64,000 nucleotides of DNA from Siphonodentalium dalli (GCA_032622095.1 CP136069.1:71883319-71947318), one strand, 5' to 3'. Positions 1 to 12,808 are shown, counted from the first letter of the stretch. Notes: generated by a model not told the origin, from the sequence alone. Numbers and translations: made by a program.

Positions 1-524
1 GTTTTCTCATCATCCCCTGAATTGTAGTTTTCACATATAGGTTCGTCGGGAATCTGATCGTTATCGCTCAAGTCTGTGGTGAGCAAATAAAATTTGAGCA
101 CATTAATACTGGAGATATCTAGTATATCCCCAACGGTGATGTCAACTGGCAAGCTATTACGCTGAAAATCTAGCATGTCGAATTCAAAATTATCGACATC
201 GCCACGTTGTGATGTACCGTTTGGGAAAAACTTTTGCTTGGACAGCTCTATTAAATCTTTTTTTTTAAAGTTTTTATCAACTTCCACGTTCCTGATCCCT
301 CCGCCTGTAATCAAGCGAACTTGTTTTTCCTTGTGAAACCACCCGATTTTTATCTTTTTACTTGTTTTGGATGAATTTTTATTCCCTTTCATTTTTCTGC
401 TCAATTGTCCTGGGTTTTCATTGTCATTATCGTCACTTTCAGACCCGAAGCCCGCCATTTTCATTTTTTTTCGTAAAGAAACAAATAATTTCTTCTTTTT
501 AGCGTCCTTATCTTCGTCTCCCAT
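1..524 (-). CDS. 5' end of an unnamed lysine-rich protein (partial, runs off the window)
   Basis: An uninterrupted minus-strand frame starts at the ATG at 522-524 and stays open to base 1, giving 174 codons. The first ~55 residues are basic and low-complexity (MGDEDKDAKKKK, then Ser/Asp/Asn-rich, then another Lys-rich patch), compatible with a nuclear or nucleolar protein. From about residue 57 there is a more ordered block: IGWFHKEKQVRLITGGG, then KKDLIELSKQKFFPNG, ending in VGDILDISSINVLKFYLLT. A GGG turn followed by a 'FFPNG' block resembles the N-terminal module of a large uncharacterised family expanded in aquatic animals, sometimes attached to HECT-type ligase domains; this is recollection, not a search result. 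The start is chosen because it is the first ATG and no in-frame codon upstream extends it convincingly. No intron is needed in the visible part. Function is unknown. Confidence 0.7.
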   Translation of the reverse strand, partial: MGDEDKDAKKKKLFVSLRKKMKMAGFGSESDDNDNENPGQLSRKMKGNKNSSKTSKKIKIGWFHKEKQVRLITGGGIRNVEVDKNFKKKDLIELSKQKFFPNGTSQRGDVDNFEFDMLDFQRNSLPVDITVGDILDISSINVLKFYLLTTDLSDNDQIPDEPICENYNSGDDEK

Positions 525-1005
525 GGTACAGATACTGCAAAGAGATTATAAGACATTTGAAGGAAGTTAAAAGTCATTTGAGTTAAAGCAATACTTCTGT
601 AAAAAGTATTGTTATACATATTATAAAGGCATTCTGGAAACAACGGCGAAAGAATTTAGAAATCGTTGACTATTGCCCACGTTATTAACAATTTATGCGG
701 GAGTGTACTGCAATATATACATTATGGTGTCATAATGGCATCCCAGACTGCCGTCCACTGATAAAATATTTAAGAAACATTGTGACCGAAGTATCCCTTT
801 ATATCCATTGTTCCTGAAGGCTAAGGTGTACGTCCAAAATGACATAACCAAGAAAAACATTTGAACACAAATACTTTTTTTTTCAAATTTAAGAGACTTC
901 ACAAATAAACAAAAAAAATTCCGAGCGCCATCTACGATGCTTTTTCGAGAAATCGAAAATGCCATCCAAGATGTTCGCATTTTCCAACAAACGCTATCTC
1001 GTCAC
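525..1005. other. Upstream flank of the left-edge gene
   Basis: AT-rich sequence between the minus-strand start codon and the next transposon. It should contain the promoter, but I see no clear TATA box or initiator. No coding signal was found. Confidence 0.4.
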
Positions 1006-2943
1006 TTAAGGGTGATTCTCCCGTAAACGAGCAAACCCATGTCCTGCGTTATTAGTTCATCCTATGAAAAACAATGGCCACCATACATAAAAGTGATGGT
1101 AATGACCTTGTAGCTCACGATACAGGCATTTATTAGAGACATTTCGGGTTTAGTATGGACGTGTGACAACATATATGCCATGTGTATATTACAGGCTACG
1201 TACCCCGAAACAGCATGTCCCAAATCAAAGGCATTCAACTTCCCTGATTGTTCCCATTCGCCACAGAACGATTTATCTTTAAACCAATTAATATTCTTGT
1301 GCGGAATTTTGCACTGAACGCCATGCAATTCGTATAATTTTTATGAAATTAAATATTTAGTTAGTGGAAAGCATGTGAAGTCTTCCAAAAGCATGTCCCG
1401 TTATATAGAATCATTACCCAAACGCACGATAAAGACGGCTGATATTTTCACCAGAAACATAGCTTGTTCATATCTATGGTTGCATCGTGGAGTAAATATC
1501 CTTTAATGTCTAGAAAAAATAAACCCAGGTTATGTTTCCTTGAATAATTTTTCAAAATCAACCTTTGAAACTAGAAATCGCTAGCGTATATTTATTCAGC
1601 GTCATTACACAAACGCAGACCATTTAAATGTTACGTGCTGTAGGCGAACGATTAAAAGTTTATTTCGAAAGCTCGCAGCGGTTGTTTGTTCATAAACTAG
1701 TTCCTTTTCGTAGGTGATGGATATTCAAAATATAAGAGCGCGCTGAAACGAAAATCGTCATTACCCAAACGCGTCATTACCCAAACACTCCTTCTGTTTG
1801 GGTAATGACGCAATTTTAATTTTGAAATATCCAGAGACGCAAACACGATCTAACAAATAAAACATGTTAAGGGATGATCTGGATGTAAATAAAAAGAACA
1901 AATATGACATATGGATTAGTTTTAGTGCGTTTATATAAAATCGGGGGGGGGGGATGAGTGAATGAGTGGTGTGGTGGGGGGGGGGGGGTGATCAACGGAA
2001 TCTAACGAATTCTCTAAATGGATTGACGTTTACATCAAACAATCTCAGTGAGAAGCAGATGACAGTTTGAAAAGTCAATTATTTCCGTACTTTTCAACAA
2101 TCGTTCTGCCAGCGGGGCGATTTCCGGCTCGTGTGTTATAGCAACGGCGTCAAAATACACATTTTGGACCATCGAAATATCACACTGACAATTCTATCTG
2201 ATTGAGCGCACCGAGAAACCCCCAAATACCAAATTTCAGTTCAATATCTTGAAACATGTAAGAGAAATCCATCGACAATGTTTTCTACTCTAAATTATCA
2301 TTGCAATTTGGCGAACCCCTTGGGGAACAGACTTTGATTGACGTATGTTCACGTTGTCTACATCAGAGTTCCTCGATCGTTTGGAGTCAAACCAAGTGTA
2401 CGAGGGACCAGGGCATGCCCGACTTGATAGGAATCGCCTTTTATGCGATCAAAATCTGTTTCCAATTATCATATCTGAACGCTGTATTCGTTGACCTCTT
2501 AGAGAGTTTGAACTCTAAGTCACGCCCACAAAGCACATCAATTTCCACCACGTATATTCAAATGGCTGTATCTCATAGACGTCTCAACGTGCGGAGCTAC
2601 GCAATACGTCGTTTCGACGGATACATCATCGGCTACTCAAACAATATATACTCATAACGATAATTCAACTATTAAAGGGCACATGTCAACAAGTTTTGGA
2701 GAAAGAGCGAATTTGACAATGACGTTGCCCTGATTCAACCCCCAAAAAAACGTCATTGGCACATGCTGTAATGAACGACCTTGATTGACCTTGACCTGGC
2801 CCTATAATTTTGCCCAATGTCATTTTCGTGGTCACCAATATCTGTGCTACATACTCACATAAAATTCATCGGCATGTGACAAACTTTTTTTTCTCCAGAA
2901 TTTTCTGGACGAAATTGTTCATTTAATGGAGAATCACCCTTAA
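1006..2943. mobile_element. TTAA-flanked non-autonomous DNA transposon (piggyBac-like)
   Basis: TTAA at 1006-1009 is followed by GGGTGATTCTCC, and the inverted GGAGAATCACCC is followed by TTAA at 2940-2943. TTAA target duplications with GGG/CCC termini are the piggyBac hallmark. The 1.93-kb interior has no recognisable transposase; its short ORFs (about 1062-1328 minus and 2301-2657 plus) match nothing I know. It holds two poly-G tracts near 1944-1990 and a doubled GTCATTACCCAAACGC segment near 1756-1790 with an inverted copy close by. Confidence 0.6.
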
Positions 2944-4030
2944 ACGACATACTCGAAATACTCTGTAAATATCTTTCCATTTCATTAGAAAATTGTTATA
3001 TCCCAAATGACGACAAACCTGACAACAATCATGCATATACATATAAGTTATACGAGTTGAACTCCTTCACTGTATACACAGGTTCATTAGGTTGAAATGA
3101 CCATTTCAGTCCACAATTTTGACCAAATGTAGTAAAATATTGTTTTCTTAAAGGCACGTGAGGCCGTAGTTGTCGAAAATATTCATATTTGTTCCAATCA
3201 CCGTAAACAGAAAAAACATTAAAACGCATACAGTTTCGTTCAGATATACAATGACCATCGCGTAAACAGCATGTTATCATAAAGATTTACTATATTTTAC
3301 CTAAACAAAAGCCTGAGTGTGCTACAGAAGACAACACAATGATGCTGGCTAATCACACACAAATGGCATAAACGCTCTTTATTCGTTCCATATCAGGAAT
3401 TCACCCACAAAGAACGCTCTATACCATCATAATATAAACAAACACAAGAAAAGTAACTTTTTATGCTTTTGTTTACATAACAATGGTAAAAAAATAGCAG
3501 CTTTAACGGCCACGGTGGAGGGGGTCATGGTTTGGCCCGGTGTGTGAACATTTTGAAATCTGAACAAGAAAATCGCAAAATCATACCATCTATAGACTAG
3601 TCTCAAGCCTTCCTGACACCCCCACTTGGGTTAGAAAATGTCCAACTGATGACAATTCCAATGACAATGTTGACCAAATGTAGGACAATATTGTTTTCTT
3701 AAATTAACTAGCAGTTTTTGACTGGCCACGGGAGGGGGGGGGGGACCAGGACAGCATGAACACCCCTAACACCCCTAAGGTTGGAAACTTTCCAACTGAT
3801 GGCCATTTCAGTCCAAAATCTTGACAAAAAGTAGGAAAATATTCAAATATTGGTCCAAAAACAATAAATTCCCCACAATTAATTGTTTGAAAATCAAACT
3901 ACAAGAACATTTTCAACCTATTAGTCCAGGAGATATTGGTCGACCTCTGCACCCCCCCCCCCCAGGACCCAACTTCACCCCACTAATTTTCTTTCTTGAT
4001 GTCTCTTCTAATTTTGTTCGGCTGTTAACA
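2944..4030. repeat. Diverged direct repeats (three partial copies)
   Basis: Segments near 3095-3160, 3650-3710 and 3795-3850 share the phrases CCATTTCAGTCCA and GACCAAATGTAG-AAAATATTG. They are old, imperfect copies of one unit with unrelated sequence between them. No gene was seen; poly-G near 3735 and poly-C near 3952 are simple runs. Confidence 0.5.
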
Positions 4031-4540
4031 AGAAAAAAAGTGGCCACAGAGACTCCAGACAAGATGGCGTCCATCATGGCGGCCATTTTTTATATGCACC
4101 AGGTCTCTTTACTCGCTGTTATAGTAAATATGATATCACATGCGGCCTTGTTTTCCGCTCGATTCGTTATGCTAATATACAACCCTTACAAATTATCCAA
4201 AAATCCGACACCAGAATCCAATATGGCGGACAAGATGGCCGCCGAAATGTGAAAATATGCTATTTTTCTGACATTTTACCATATTTCGTTTGTCTCTGTG
4301 GGAAAATATTGGCATATTGGCATGATGTTATACATTTATCGTATATAAGAGTCATTGGTGAACATACGGGGACCATAATATACATTCATTGTGGGATATG
4401 AAAATCATATGTTTGTCCGATATCACGTTTTCCCAAATGCCGGTATAATAGGTCAACGCCGAACCGACGCTAGTACCGCGATGTAATGTTTCGAATCAAT
4501 GAATGTTATTGCTATCATAACAACACCCATGCATATATAT
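4031..4540 (+). repeat. Left arm of a ~500-bp inverted repeat
   Basis: This arm matches 8790-9290 in reverse complement over its whole length, from GTGGCCACAGAGACTCCAGA at the outer end to the ACACCCATGCATATATAT stretch at the inner end, with scattered mismatches. It contains AAGATGGCGTCCATCATGG and a second AAGATGGCCGCC block, like YY1 sites. The two arms lie 4.2 kb apart. Confidence 0.8.
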
Positions 4541-7500
4541 GAGTATAAAAGCTTACAGAAGGCCATTTATATGTGCGTGTCTAATACCCCACGGGGATAA
4601 CGACGTGTACACCTGGCTAACCAGTTAGCTAGTCACTTCTCAATAGTTGGTTCGTCAACTCACAAACTTAGCGAACGCATTGTCATACGTGGACAACTTC
4701 GGCAGTGCTTCGAATGTTGCTAGCTGTCTCATTCCATTGGACAGATGTATATATTCTAAGGAGAAGACCATACTGTACCGACTACCCACACTTCTTGACC
4801 ATGATTCTAAGCAACTGTGTGACGCCCCACAGTCGTCTCGTCGAATAGCTCCCAGCATAGAAGAACAATACTCGCGGTGCTAGTTTGTGGACATACGCCA
4901 TGATAGTGGGAATGAAATGGGCCACGGTATACACCACCCCTACCTGGTGCATGTTTCAGATATAGAATGTCATGTGTGTGTCGGTTTTTTTTTTTGGTGT
5001 GGTAAGATTGTATTTCCACATCCGTTTCGAAGCCGTCCTGATTCAACTTGACCAGACGTATAATGTTGTCCGGATAATACTATGCTAGCCTCCCCCAGAA
5101 CAGTCGGATGGACTAAATGATAATGTCTTTATAGAATGAAGATATGCGTTATTTTTATCCTCTTTCAGGTTATTGTCAGTATGTGGGCGGTATTATTCAA
5201 GAAAATGTCAGGAACTGTGGTGTATTTATTTCACTATGTATTTGAAGAACAGTTTATAGTTGGGGAACGTGACATTTATGATCATATAGCTTTATATATA
5301 TATAACTTTAGAATATAGTAGTTAATATGTCTCACGCAAGAAAATGGTCTGAATGGTGATGTTACCAAGAAATAACTTGGTGTACCTAATGTATGTTTAA
5401 CTGAATGCAAGATCTCATCAACGTAACATTCCTGGATGTTCTTCGCGTTGAACATTTCACCCTTGTGTTGATGGCATTTGTACTTTCTTGAACCATATAC
5501 CGACCACCAAAGGCATCGCCTTTAAAAGACAACACTCCAGTCTGGATGGGGCTTATATATAGTAGTAGCCTATGGTACACGCCTGGTCCAGTTGATGATG
5601 AACGGCTTCCAAATGGATGGGAACACACAATCTTAGCATATAAGGAAAGCAAAGCCACGCATGAGATCTTGTCTGAATCTAGAACATACTCAAAGAAGGG
5701 GATGTGCAATCACGGTCCCATTTCTCTTCCACTATCATGACACATGCCCACAAACTAGCACCGTGTGTATTGTTATTATCTGCTTGGATCTGTTCGGTGA
5801 GACGGTTGCTGGGCGCCAACAAGAAAGTTACAAGATATTTCTTAGGATCAATGTCAAGAAGTGTGGGTATATTATGCATTATGGTCTTCTACGCCGTAGC
5901 AGAAAGGCATCTGTCAACATTCGAAGCCATATACAGAAGTTGTCCGGGTACGTCAGTGCATTAGATGAGTATGTGAATTGATGAACCATATATTTAGAAG
6001 TGGCTGTTGGGGGAGATCACCAGGTGTACATGTTGTTATCCCCATTAGGTCACCAAAGCTGAAAATACGCAGATAGAGATGTCCTTCTGAAAGCTAGTAT
6101 ACGCATCGACCGCACACATTTTTAGTTTATCGCACAAGATGACGCTCATATCCCATATGTAGCATCTGAATTATACCATAAGCTATACCAAGAATAAGGA
6201 TAAGAATTCCCATCTTTCGAGACAAACACGTGAGCTGGACACCGGCATATGTATTGCTTGAAACATTCCGATAAGTGGGACCTTTCTACACAGAAGTGTA
6301 GAAAACTGTGTTGGTGTGAGCGAGATAGATTAATCTGACGAAGAGACGGAAACTGGTCCAGACAATGCTGAATGTGGCAAATCAGAATAAGCTCAGGTAC
6401 TGTTGTTTTTATTCATGAAAGTCATAATATGACTATTCGGCGCACCAATATACGGTTACGGACATTACGGGCGCTAAGTGGAGAATGGATTTCAAAATGC
6501 CACATCGCGATGATTATTTGTGAGTTTTCATTACTTTCAGAAGGCTACGACTTATGTTGGAACTAATAGATGGCATATAGTATGTATTGTTTCGTCCATA
6601 CGTATATATCGATATTATGACAAAAAGTTGAAATATTATAATGTGATAATATCGACTTCTTTTCAATTTCTGGCCGCCAGTTTGGCCGCCATCTTGACTG
6701 TGTCTGTTTGCCAAACTCAAATGAATATACTTCATTTCAATGTTCCATATGAACATGTAATTGTTGGCAGAATTCGTGTAACAATAACGCCCATCGTAAA
6801 AAAGTAAAGGAATGTGAGCTTGTTTTCATATTTTGGCCGCCATCTTCGATTTGGAAAACAATTTCTTGCATGAGATGCAAGGTAATTACTTCACCACAGT
6901 ATTTCGAACTCAATTGTCAAAGGATGTGTGCAGTTGTCTCGAAAATAATGCCCAATGATGTGAAAATGAGGGAATTTCGGTGATTTTTCAAAATCTGTCC
7001 GCCATTGTGGGCGCCATTTTGGATTTGGGGGACTTTTATTTGGATATATCAGGGGGGGGGGGTCGCGGAAAAAAATTACATATATAGGGCGAAAAAAATG
7101 TTTTTGCCCCTTTCGGGGACCCACCACCCCTCTACCTGCAATTTTTTTCTTTTTTTCCCGCCAAATTTTTGGGACCCACCCCCCAAAATCTTACAAAAAA
7201 CATAAAATATAAACCAAATCAAAGCCTAGCAAAGAATTGTTCCATTTCTTATTATTTATACTATTCCCAGCATTTTAGTAAACCTCTAAACTGCTCTAAA
7301 GGGAGATAATTCTATTAGTATAAAATGTGGAAATGCTGAACGCATGCACTTAAAAACATTGGGCATAATGCCATAAAACATAATAATTACGAGGTAATAC
7401 ATTTCCTGATATCCTCAATAACTCCATATTCTTTTATATAACAATAGTATAAGATGTTTTAGAGTCAATGCCCAATAGTAATACTGTAGTAATAGGGGTA

Positions 7501-8789
7501 GAACAAATTTCATCTGGGACCCAAGCCAAGGGAAGTCACATTCATAGCAGCTCAGTCTAAATACATGTATGTATGTCATGTTGGTTTGCAGATTGACATA
7601 TACCAATATTAGCGAAAAATTGGCAGTATTATTAACTTATTATCAGAGTATAAAGTTTAGTTTAAAGCCAGCAGAGATATCCAAGCCACGGTCATCTTGT
7701 ACAAACCGTCTGTATACATGTAGGTTCCCTCTGTGCAATGTGGTTTACTGGACGTCTCACATGGAAACCCATTATAAGAACAAGCATCCTGGATCAGACT
7801 GTTCAGTTGAGATATGTGACTCTGAGAAAGTTCGCATGCAGAGAGTTGCATAGATTACCTGTGCAGTTTGATCCAGGTTAGTATGATTTATAATTAGTTT
7901 CAAGAACAAAGTTCATATTAGTCATGTTTATATTCTAGCTTTATGTTGCATATGGAATAAGTTGAGACTTTAATACCAAAAGCTACTTTTATAGTTACAT
8001 TGCTCTATCCTGCTATATCCTAAATTGAATATCAAAGCAACCAATAATGAACAAGCAACTAATAATTACAATACCATATGTATTGGCAGTCAAATAACTG
8101 GAACTCCAAGATATACTACCTTATTACATGTATATGTACAGTACCTAACTGCTTAGACTTGTGAATAATAACTGTGGTTGATTTAATGTCACAAAAGGCT
8201 AAGTTTTCATATTGTTATCCAAATAGTATGAACTTTTTGTATGAGTTAATTTGTTTTATAGTTTTAAACCAGTGGAATATAGTGGAACTGTTATTTTTGT
8301 TTGTATCATCAAGTTTATCTTGATAACAAATAATATCCATTATGTGGATTAAGAACAGAAGATGGTAATCATTTCATAATTATGCTTATATAATATATCT
8401 TTCATCCGTCGAAATCTGGTACATTAATTTTGACATACATCAGCATACATACACCCCTAAATGGTAGTTAGTTGTGGTTAGTATGTTTTAAATAGCATAG
8501 TGTGTCATATGGTTGATATTAACAGATTACATGAGCACAAAAACAGTGATTTTAAGTGGAGGAAAAAATTTGCATTTTTGGTCATTTACGCATTTTTTCC
8601 GGGTGAAATGACCCACCCACCCCCGCCTCATATATGGAATTTTTGTGCGCGACCCCCCCCCCCCCTGGATATATCAGCGATTTTCGGTGATTTTTCTATT
8701 TTGGTCGTCATTTTGGCTGCCATCTTGGATTTGGGTAAATATTCCTCAACTCGGGTATAAGAGGAATCCTAGCTCGAGTATCTCCTGCA
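4541..8789. other. Interior between the large inverted-repeat arms
   Basis: A second, older inverted pair lies inside (about 4640-4960 against 5700-5990, sharing GAAGACCAT and GTTCGTCAA-type blocks). GCCGCCATCTTG-type motifs recur at about 6672, 6837, 7003 and 8710. Poly-G at 7051 and poly-C at 8647 adjoin similar text (GGATATATCAG), so these are also diverged copies. About 7200-7560 and 7860-8500 hold nothing I can identify. No transposase frame is visible. Confidence 0.5.
7569..7853 (+). other. Open frame with one C2H2-like zinc finger (possible exon or gene fragment)
   Basis: The 94-codon frame contains YTCRFPLC followed by HMETHYKNKHPG, giving C-X4-C-X11-H-X4-H, close to a classical C2H2 finger with an HPG linker. 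The text after the finger (SDCSVEICDSEKVRMQR) is not low-complexity. Possible acceptors lie upstream (about 7667, 7722). It could be an exon, a transposon-captured fragment or chance. I see no partner exons. Confidence 0.25.
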
Positions 8790-9290
8790 CATATATATGC
8801 ATGGGTGTTGTTATGATAGCAATAACATTCAATGATTCGAAACATTACATGCGGGTTATTAGCGTCGATTAGGCTTTGACCTATTATACCGGCATTTGGG
8901 AAAACGTGATATCGGACAAAAATGTCCCACAATGAATGTATATTATGGTCCCCGTATGTTCACCATTGACTCTTCTATACGATAAATGTATAACATCATG
9001 CCAAGATGCCAATATTTTCCAACACAGACAAGCGAAATGTGGTGAAATGTAAAAAAAATAGCATATTTTCACATTTCGGCGGCCATCTTGTCCGCCATAT
9101 TGGATTCTGGTGTCGGATTTTGGCCAATTTGTAAGGGTTTTATATTAGCATAACGAATCGAGCGGAAATCAAGACCGCATGTGATATCATCTTTACTATA
9201 ACGGCGATCAAAGAGACCTGGTGCATATACAAAAAAATGCCGCCATGATGGACGCCATCTTGTCTGGAGTCTCTGCGGCCACTTTTTTTT
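8790..9290 (-). repeat. Right arm of the ~500-bp inverted repeat
   Basis: Reverse-complement partner of 4031-4540. It carries GGCGGCCATCTTGTCCGCC near 9076 and GCCGCCATGATGGACGCCAT near 9239. Both arms are diverged, so the repeat is not recent. Confidence 0.8.
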
Positions 9291-9850
9291 CCCCCGTAAA
9301 ATTTATTTTCGGGGGACTATTGTAATCAGCTCCGTCGTCCGTCGCCCGTCCGTCCGGATTTATAACTCCAGTAATGCTAATCCGATTTGACTGAAACTTA
9401 GTATGTAGGTGTCTCAACTAAGAACGCGTGTGTTCTACAATTCTAGGTTTGATCCCATGTTCTTTTATGGAGTTATTTCCATTTTTTATAATTTTTTTAC
9501 TTAGAAAATTTCTCACTTTTTCGGTTTCCGGATGATATCTCAAGTTTTGATTCTTTAATTGCAAATCCCGTTTTTATGTGGATCAGTCATGTCAAGATAC
9601 AGGTTGAGTTCGAATTTGAGTTTGATCCGTTTATTTTTGCTGAACTTTTTTTGACTAAGAAAATTAAATGTTTCTGCTTTTTTTCTTTGGTTTCCGGATG
9701 ATAACTCAAGTTTGGACTGTTCAATTGCAAATGCCGTATTTTTGTGAGTCATTGATATCAAAATACAGGTCAGGTTCGAATTTGAGTATGATCAGATGAT
9801 TTTTCTCAGAGTTAGAATTTTGGAAATTTTGATCTGGTACATCCCCCAAT
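9291..9850. repeat. Repeat element with hairpin start and internal duplication
   Basis: It begins with a CCCCC-TTTTC-GGGGG type hairpin (9291-9316), then a CCGTCGTCCGTCGCCCGTCC run. A ~165-bp unit containing GGTTTCCGGATGATA and TTCGAATTTGAGT occurs twice (about 9520-9640 and 9690-9800). It ends near ACATCCCCCAATAAAA at 9840, which mirrors the start. This is a common architecture of invertebrate interspersed repeats; the class is not assigned. Confidence 0.5.
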
Positions 9851-11904
9851 AAAAATCTCTTTGCAGCGTCCCTGGCTATCGACAGATTTAATTGAATGGT
9901 ATTCTACGCGACGATAATACTGTCCATCTAGAACAGAACTAATGCACTAACCTGACGTATTCCACTCACAAAACAACTGCTGATTAAAAATCCTTGAACA
10001 TGCACCGGGTGCGTCAATTATAATGCTGACTTGTCTTTTTGGAATATAATAGCACAGTCCATGTAACGCAGTTGGAATGACGTCGCAATAACTTGAAAGT
10101 GAAAGACACATGCTGCCGCCAAAGAAGGAAATCTCACAAATGATTATTACGTTGTATACATTGCGATTATTGTTAGTTACATCAAAAGATACGCCGCGCA
10201 CGTGCATGCACTGACGTCATGATCGGTGTGAATCGGTGCATTTGTGAGTGGAACATTTCTGTTTGGAGTTGAGATATCACCCCTGTCCCCTGATGGTTCT
10301 TGACTGATTTATTACGGTTCCTTATGATTAGAAATAATCATTTTCGGGACAACATTACGCATAATTGATCATAATTATAGATATCTTGAATGTATTATAC
10401 TATCCTGAATGAACAGAGGCTGCATAAATACCATGTTATCGAAACCTGAACTCTAGATCACAATTAACTCGGAATTAGCGAGTTAACGCTTAAATATCAA
10501 CATGTTATCACTGAAAATTAAGCCACGTAAACGCAATTCCTTTGGTTTTGGCATGGGTTTTGGTGGCGTATAAAATATGAAATGGATTCAGAAGACGAAC
10601 ACTGAGTATAAAGTATACCCGTGCTATTCTTCTGTAAAATAGCTGAGAAAAAAATCCCGATATGGGTTGATAATTTGGAACAGTAATCTCGTAATCAACA
10701 CGTGTGCGTGTTACGGTTCTATTTCAAGCCAATCATGCTGCGGCGGTTCTATAAATCGATGTCCGCACTTTGTGCTGAATATTGTCTTGTGTATCTGACA
10801 TTTTAAACCAGTTAATGTCTGTAACTTATGGCATTTACGTAATACAGCAGGTATATTAAGACATAATACTATAAATACATAATACAAGAGTGTACGTTAC
10901 ATTAATTGGCAGAATGCAAATATTGAAAGTCCAGAGGGAATAATATCATAATCATGCCCGCTATATAAATGACCAATGGTAATTGAAATCTACTCGATCC
11001 CAAACAAATATCAAAATTCGCGATTTTCGTCATTGTTATGACTCGCACAATGAAATTATTATGACGTTCGTTGGGGGGGGGGGCACCGATTGAGAGGGCT
11101 ATGGAAAAAATAATCGAATTATCTGCTCGATGGTTCCACAATTGCGCTTTAACTGTCAAAAAGTCGCGAAAATGTATAATGTAGATCATAACGAACCGTC
11201 ACAAGTAAGTCAAGAACCATCACAAACCGTCGATAGATCGACTTCCAATGTAACAGTTCATACAGTGGTCCACGCTACAGATTATAACGGAGCATGTGCA
11301 CGTTATGGACGTAAGGTGTGATGGCTGTTTCAACACAGTTGTGCTACCCATTAACACTGAGTATTGTTGAAACGTATAGACTCGAAAACTGGTCGACCGA
11401 TCCGACTCAAATTTGGTATGTAGGCCTACTTTGATCCGTCCGGGGAACAATATGGGTGGGTCCAATTTCACGTGCGACCTCGACCTTGCTCATATACGCT
11501 CATATAGGCATGATTCTGGACAGATCGAACAATAGTTTGCACAGACGCTGAAAATACTGCCCAGACGGAGAAATCCCTAAATACTCCGGACGAAGTCGGT
11601 CACATCAGCTACTATTTCATAAAATTATTTCTTATTTAATTGTAATCAGAAATGTCTGGTGTATCCATTGTTTCATATCCCAAGATTAAAATTCACTTAA
11701 ATGCGACGAATGCTATACTATACTTATATATAAGATTAAAATCTGGCCTCATGCTCACCTTACAGCTCGACTTCACTCTCGTGGCCGAATGAACGAAACG
11801 CCCGAAACATTCGCGCCGCTAATTGTATTGATGATGACATATACTAGAATCCAAACAACCACAAGCCTCCGCAAATGAGACGACACTCTGGATTGGTCGA
11901 GACA
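9851..11904. other. Unannotated intergenic DNA
   Basis: No exon, tRNA or clear repeat was recognised. There is a poly-G run at 11073-11082, and some oddly CG-containing stretches near 10190-10210. Confidence 0.4.
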
Positions 11905-12808
11905 TAACCTGATATATCAGGATACGTAACCTGATATATCAGGATACTAACCTGATATATCAGGATACGTAACCTGATATATCAGGTTAATAACCTGATA
12001 TATCAGGATACGTAACCTGATATATCAGGATACTAACCTGATATATCAGGATACGTAACCTGATATATCAGGTTAATAACCTGATATATCAGGATACGTA
12101 ACCTGATATATCAGGATACTAACCTGATATATCAGGATACGTAACCTGATATATCAGGATACTAACCTGATATATCAGGATACGTAACCTGATATATCAG
12201 GTTAATAACCTGATATATCAGGATACGTAACCTGATATATCAAGATACTAACCTGATATATCAGGATACGTAACCTGATATATCAGGTTAATAACCTGAT
12301 ATATCAGGATACGTAACCTGATATATCAGGATACTAACCTGATATATCAGGATACGTAACCTGATATATCAGGTTAATAACCTGATATATCAGGATACGT
12401 AACCTGATATATCAGGATACTAACCTGATATATCAGGATACGTAACCTGATATATCAGGTTAATAACCTGATATATCAGGATACGTAACCTGATATATCA
12501 GGATACTAACCTGATATATCAGGATACGTAACCTGATATATCAGGATACTAACCTGATATATCAGGATACGTAACCTGATATATCAGGATACTAACCTGA
12601 TATATCAGGATACTAACCTGATATATCAGGTTATTAACCTGATATATCAGGATATTAACCTGATATATCAGGATACGTAACCTGATATATCAGGATACGT
12701 AACCTGATATATCAGGTTAATAACCTGATATATCAGGATACGTAACCTGATATATCAGGATACTAACCTGATATATCAGGATACGTAACCTGATATATCA
12801 GGATACTA
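11905..12808. repeat. Array of ~42 copies of the perfect palindrome CCTGATATATCAGG
   Basis: CCTGATATATCAGG is its own reverse complement. It repeats about every 21-22 bp for 0.9 kb, with near-invariant spacers of three kinds: ATACGTAA, ATACTAA and TTAATAA. Spacers follow a partly regular order (a four-unit higher-order period is visible near 11905-12500), so the array grew by copying blocks. Only rare base changes occur (for example CAAGATAC near 12240), pointing to recent or ongoing homogenisation. The unit count is estimated from length. Confidence 0.95.

Noticed and set aside
11905-12808. CRISPR array
   Set aside because: Spacers are 7-8 bp and repeated, not unique; the locus is animal DNA, so this is a palindromic satellite.
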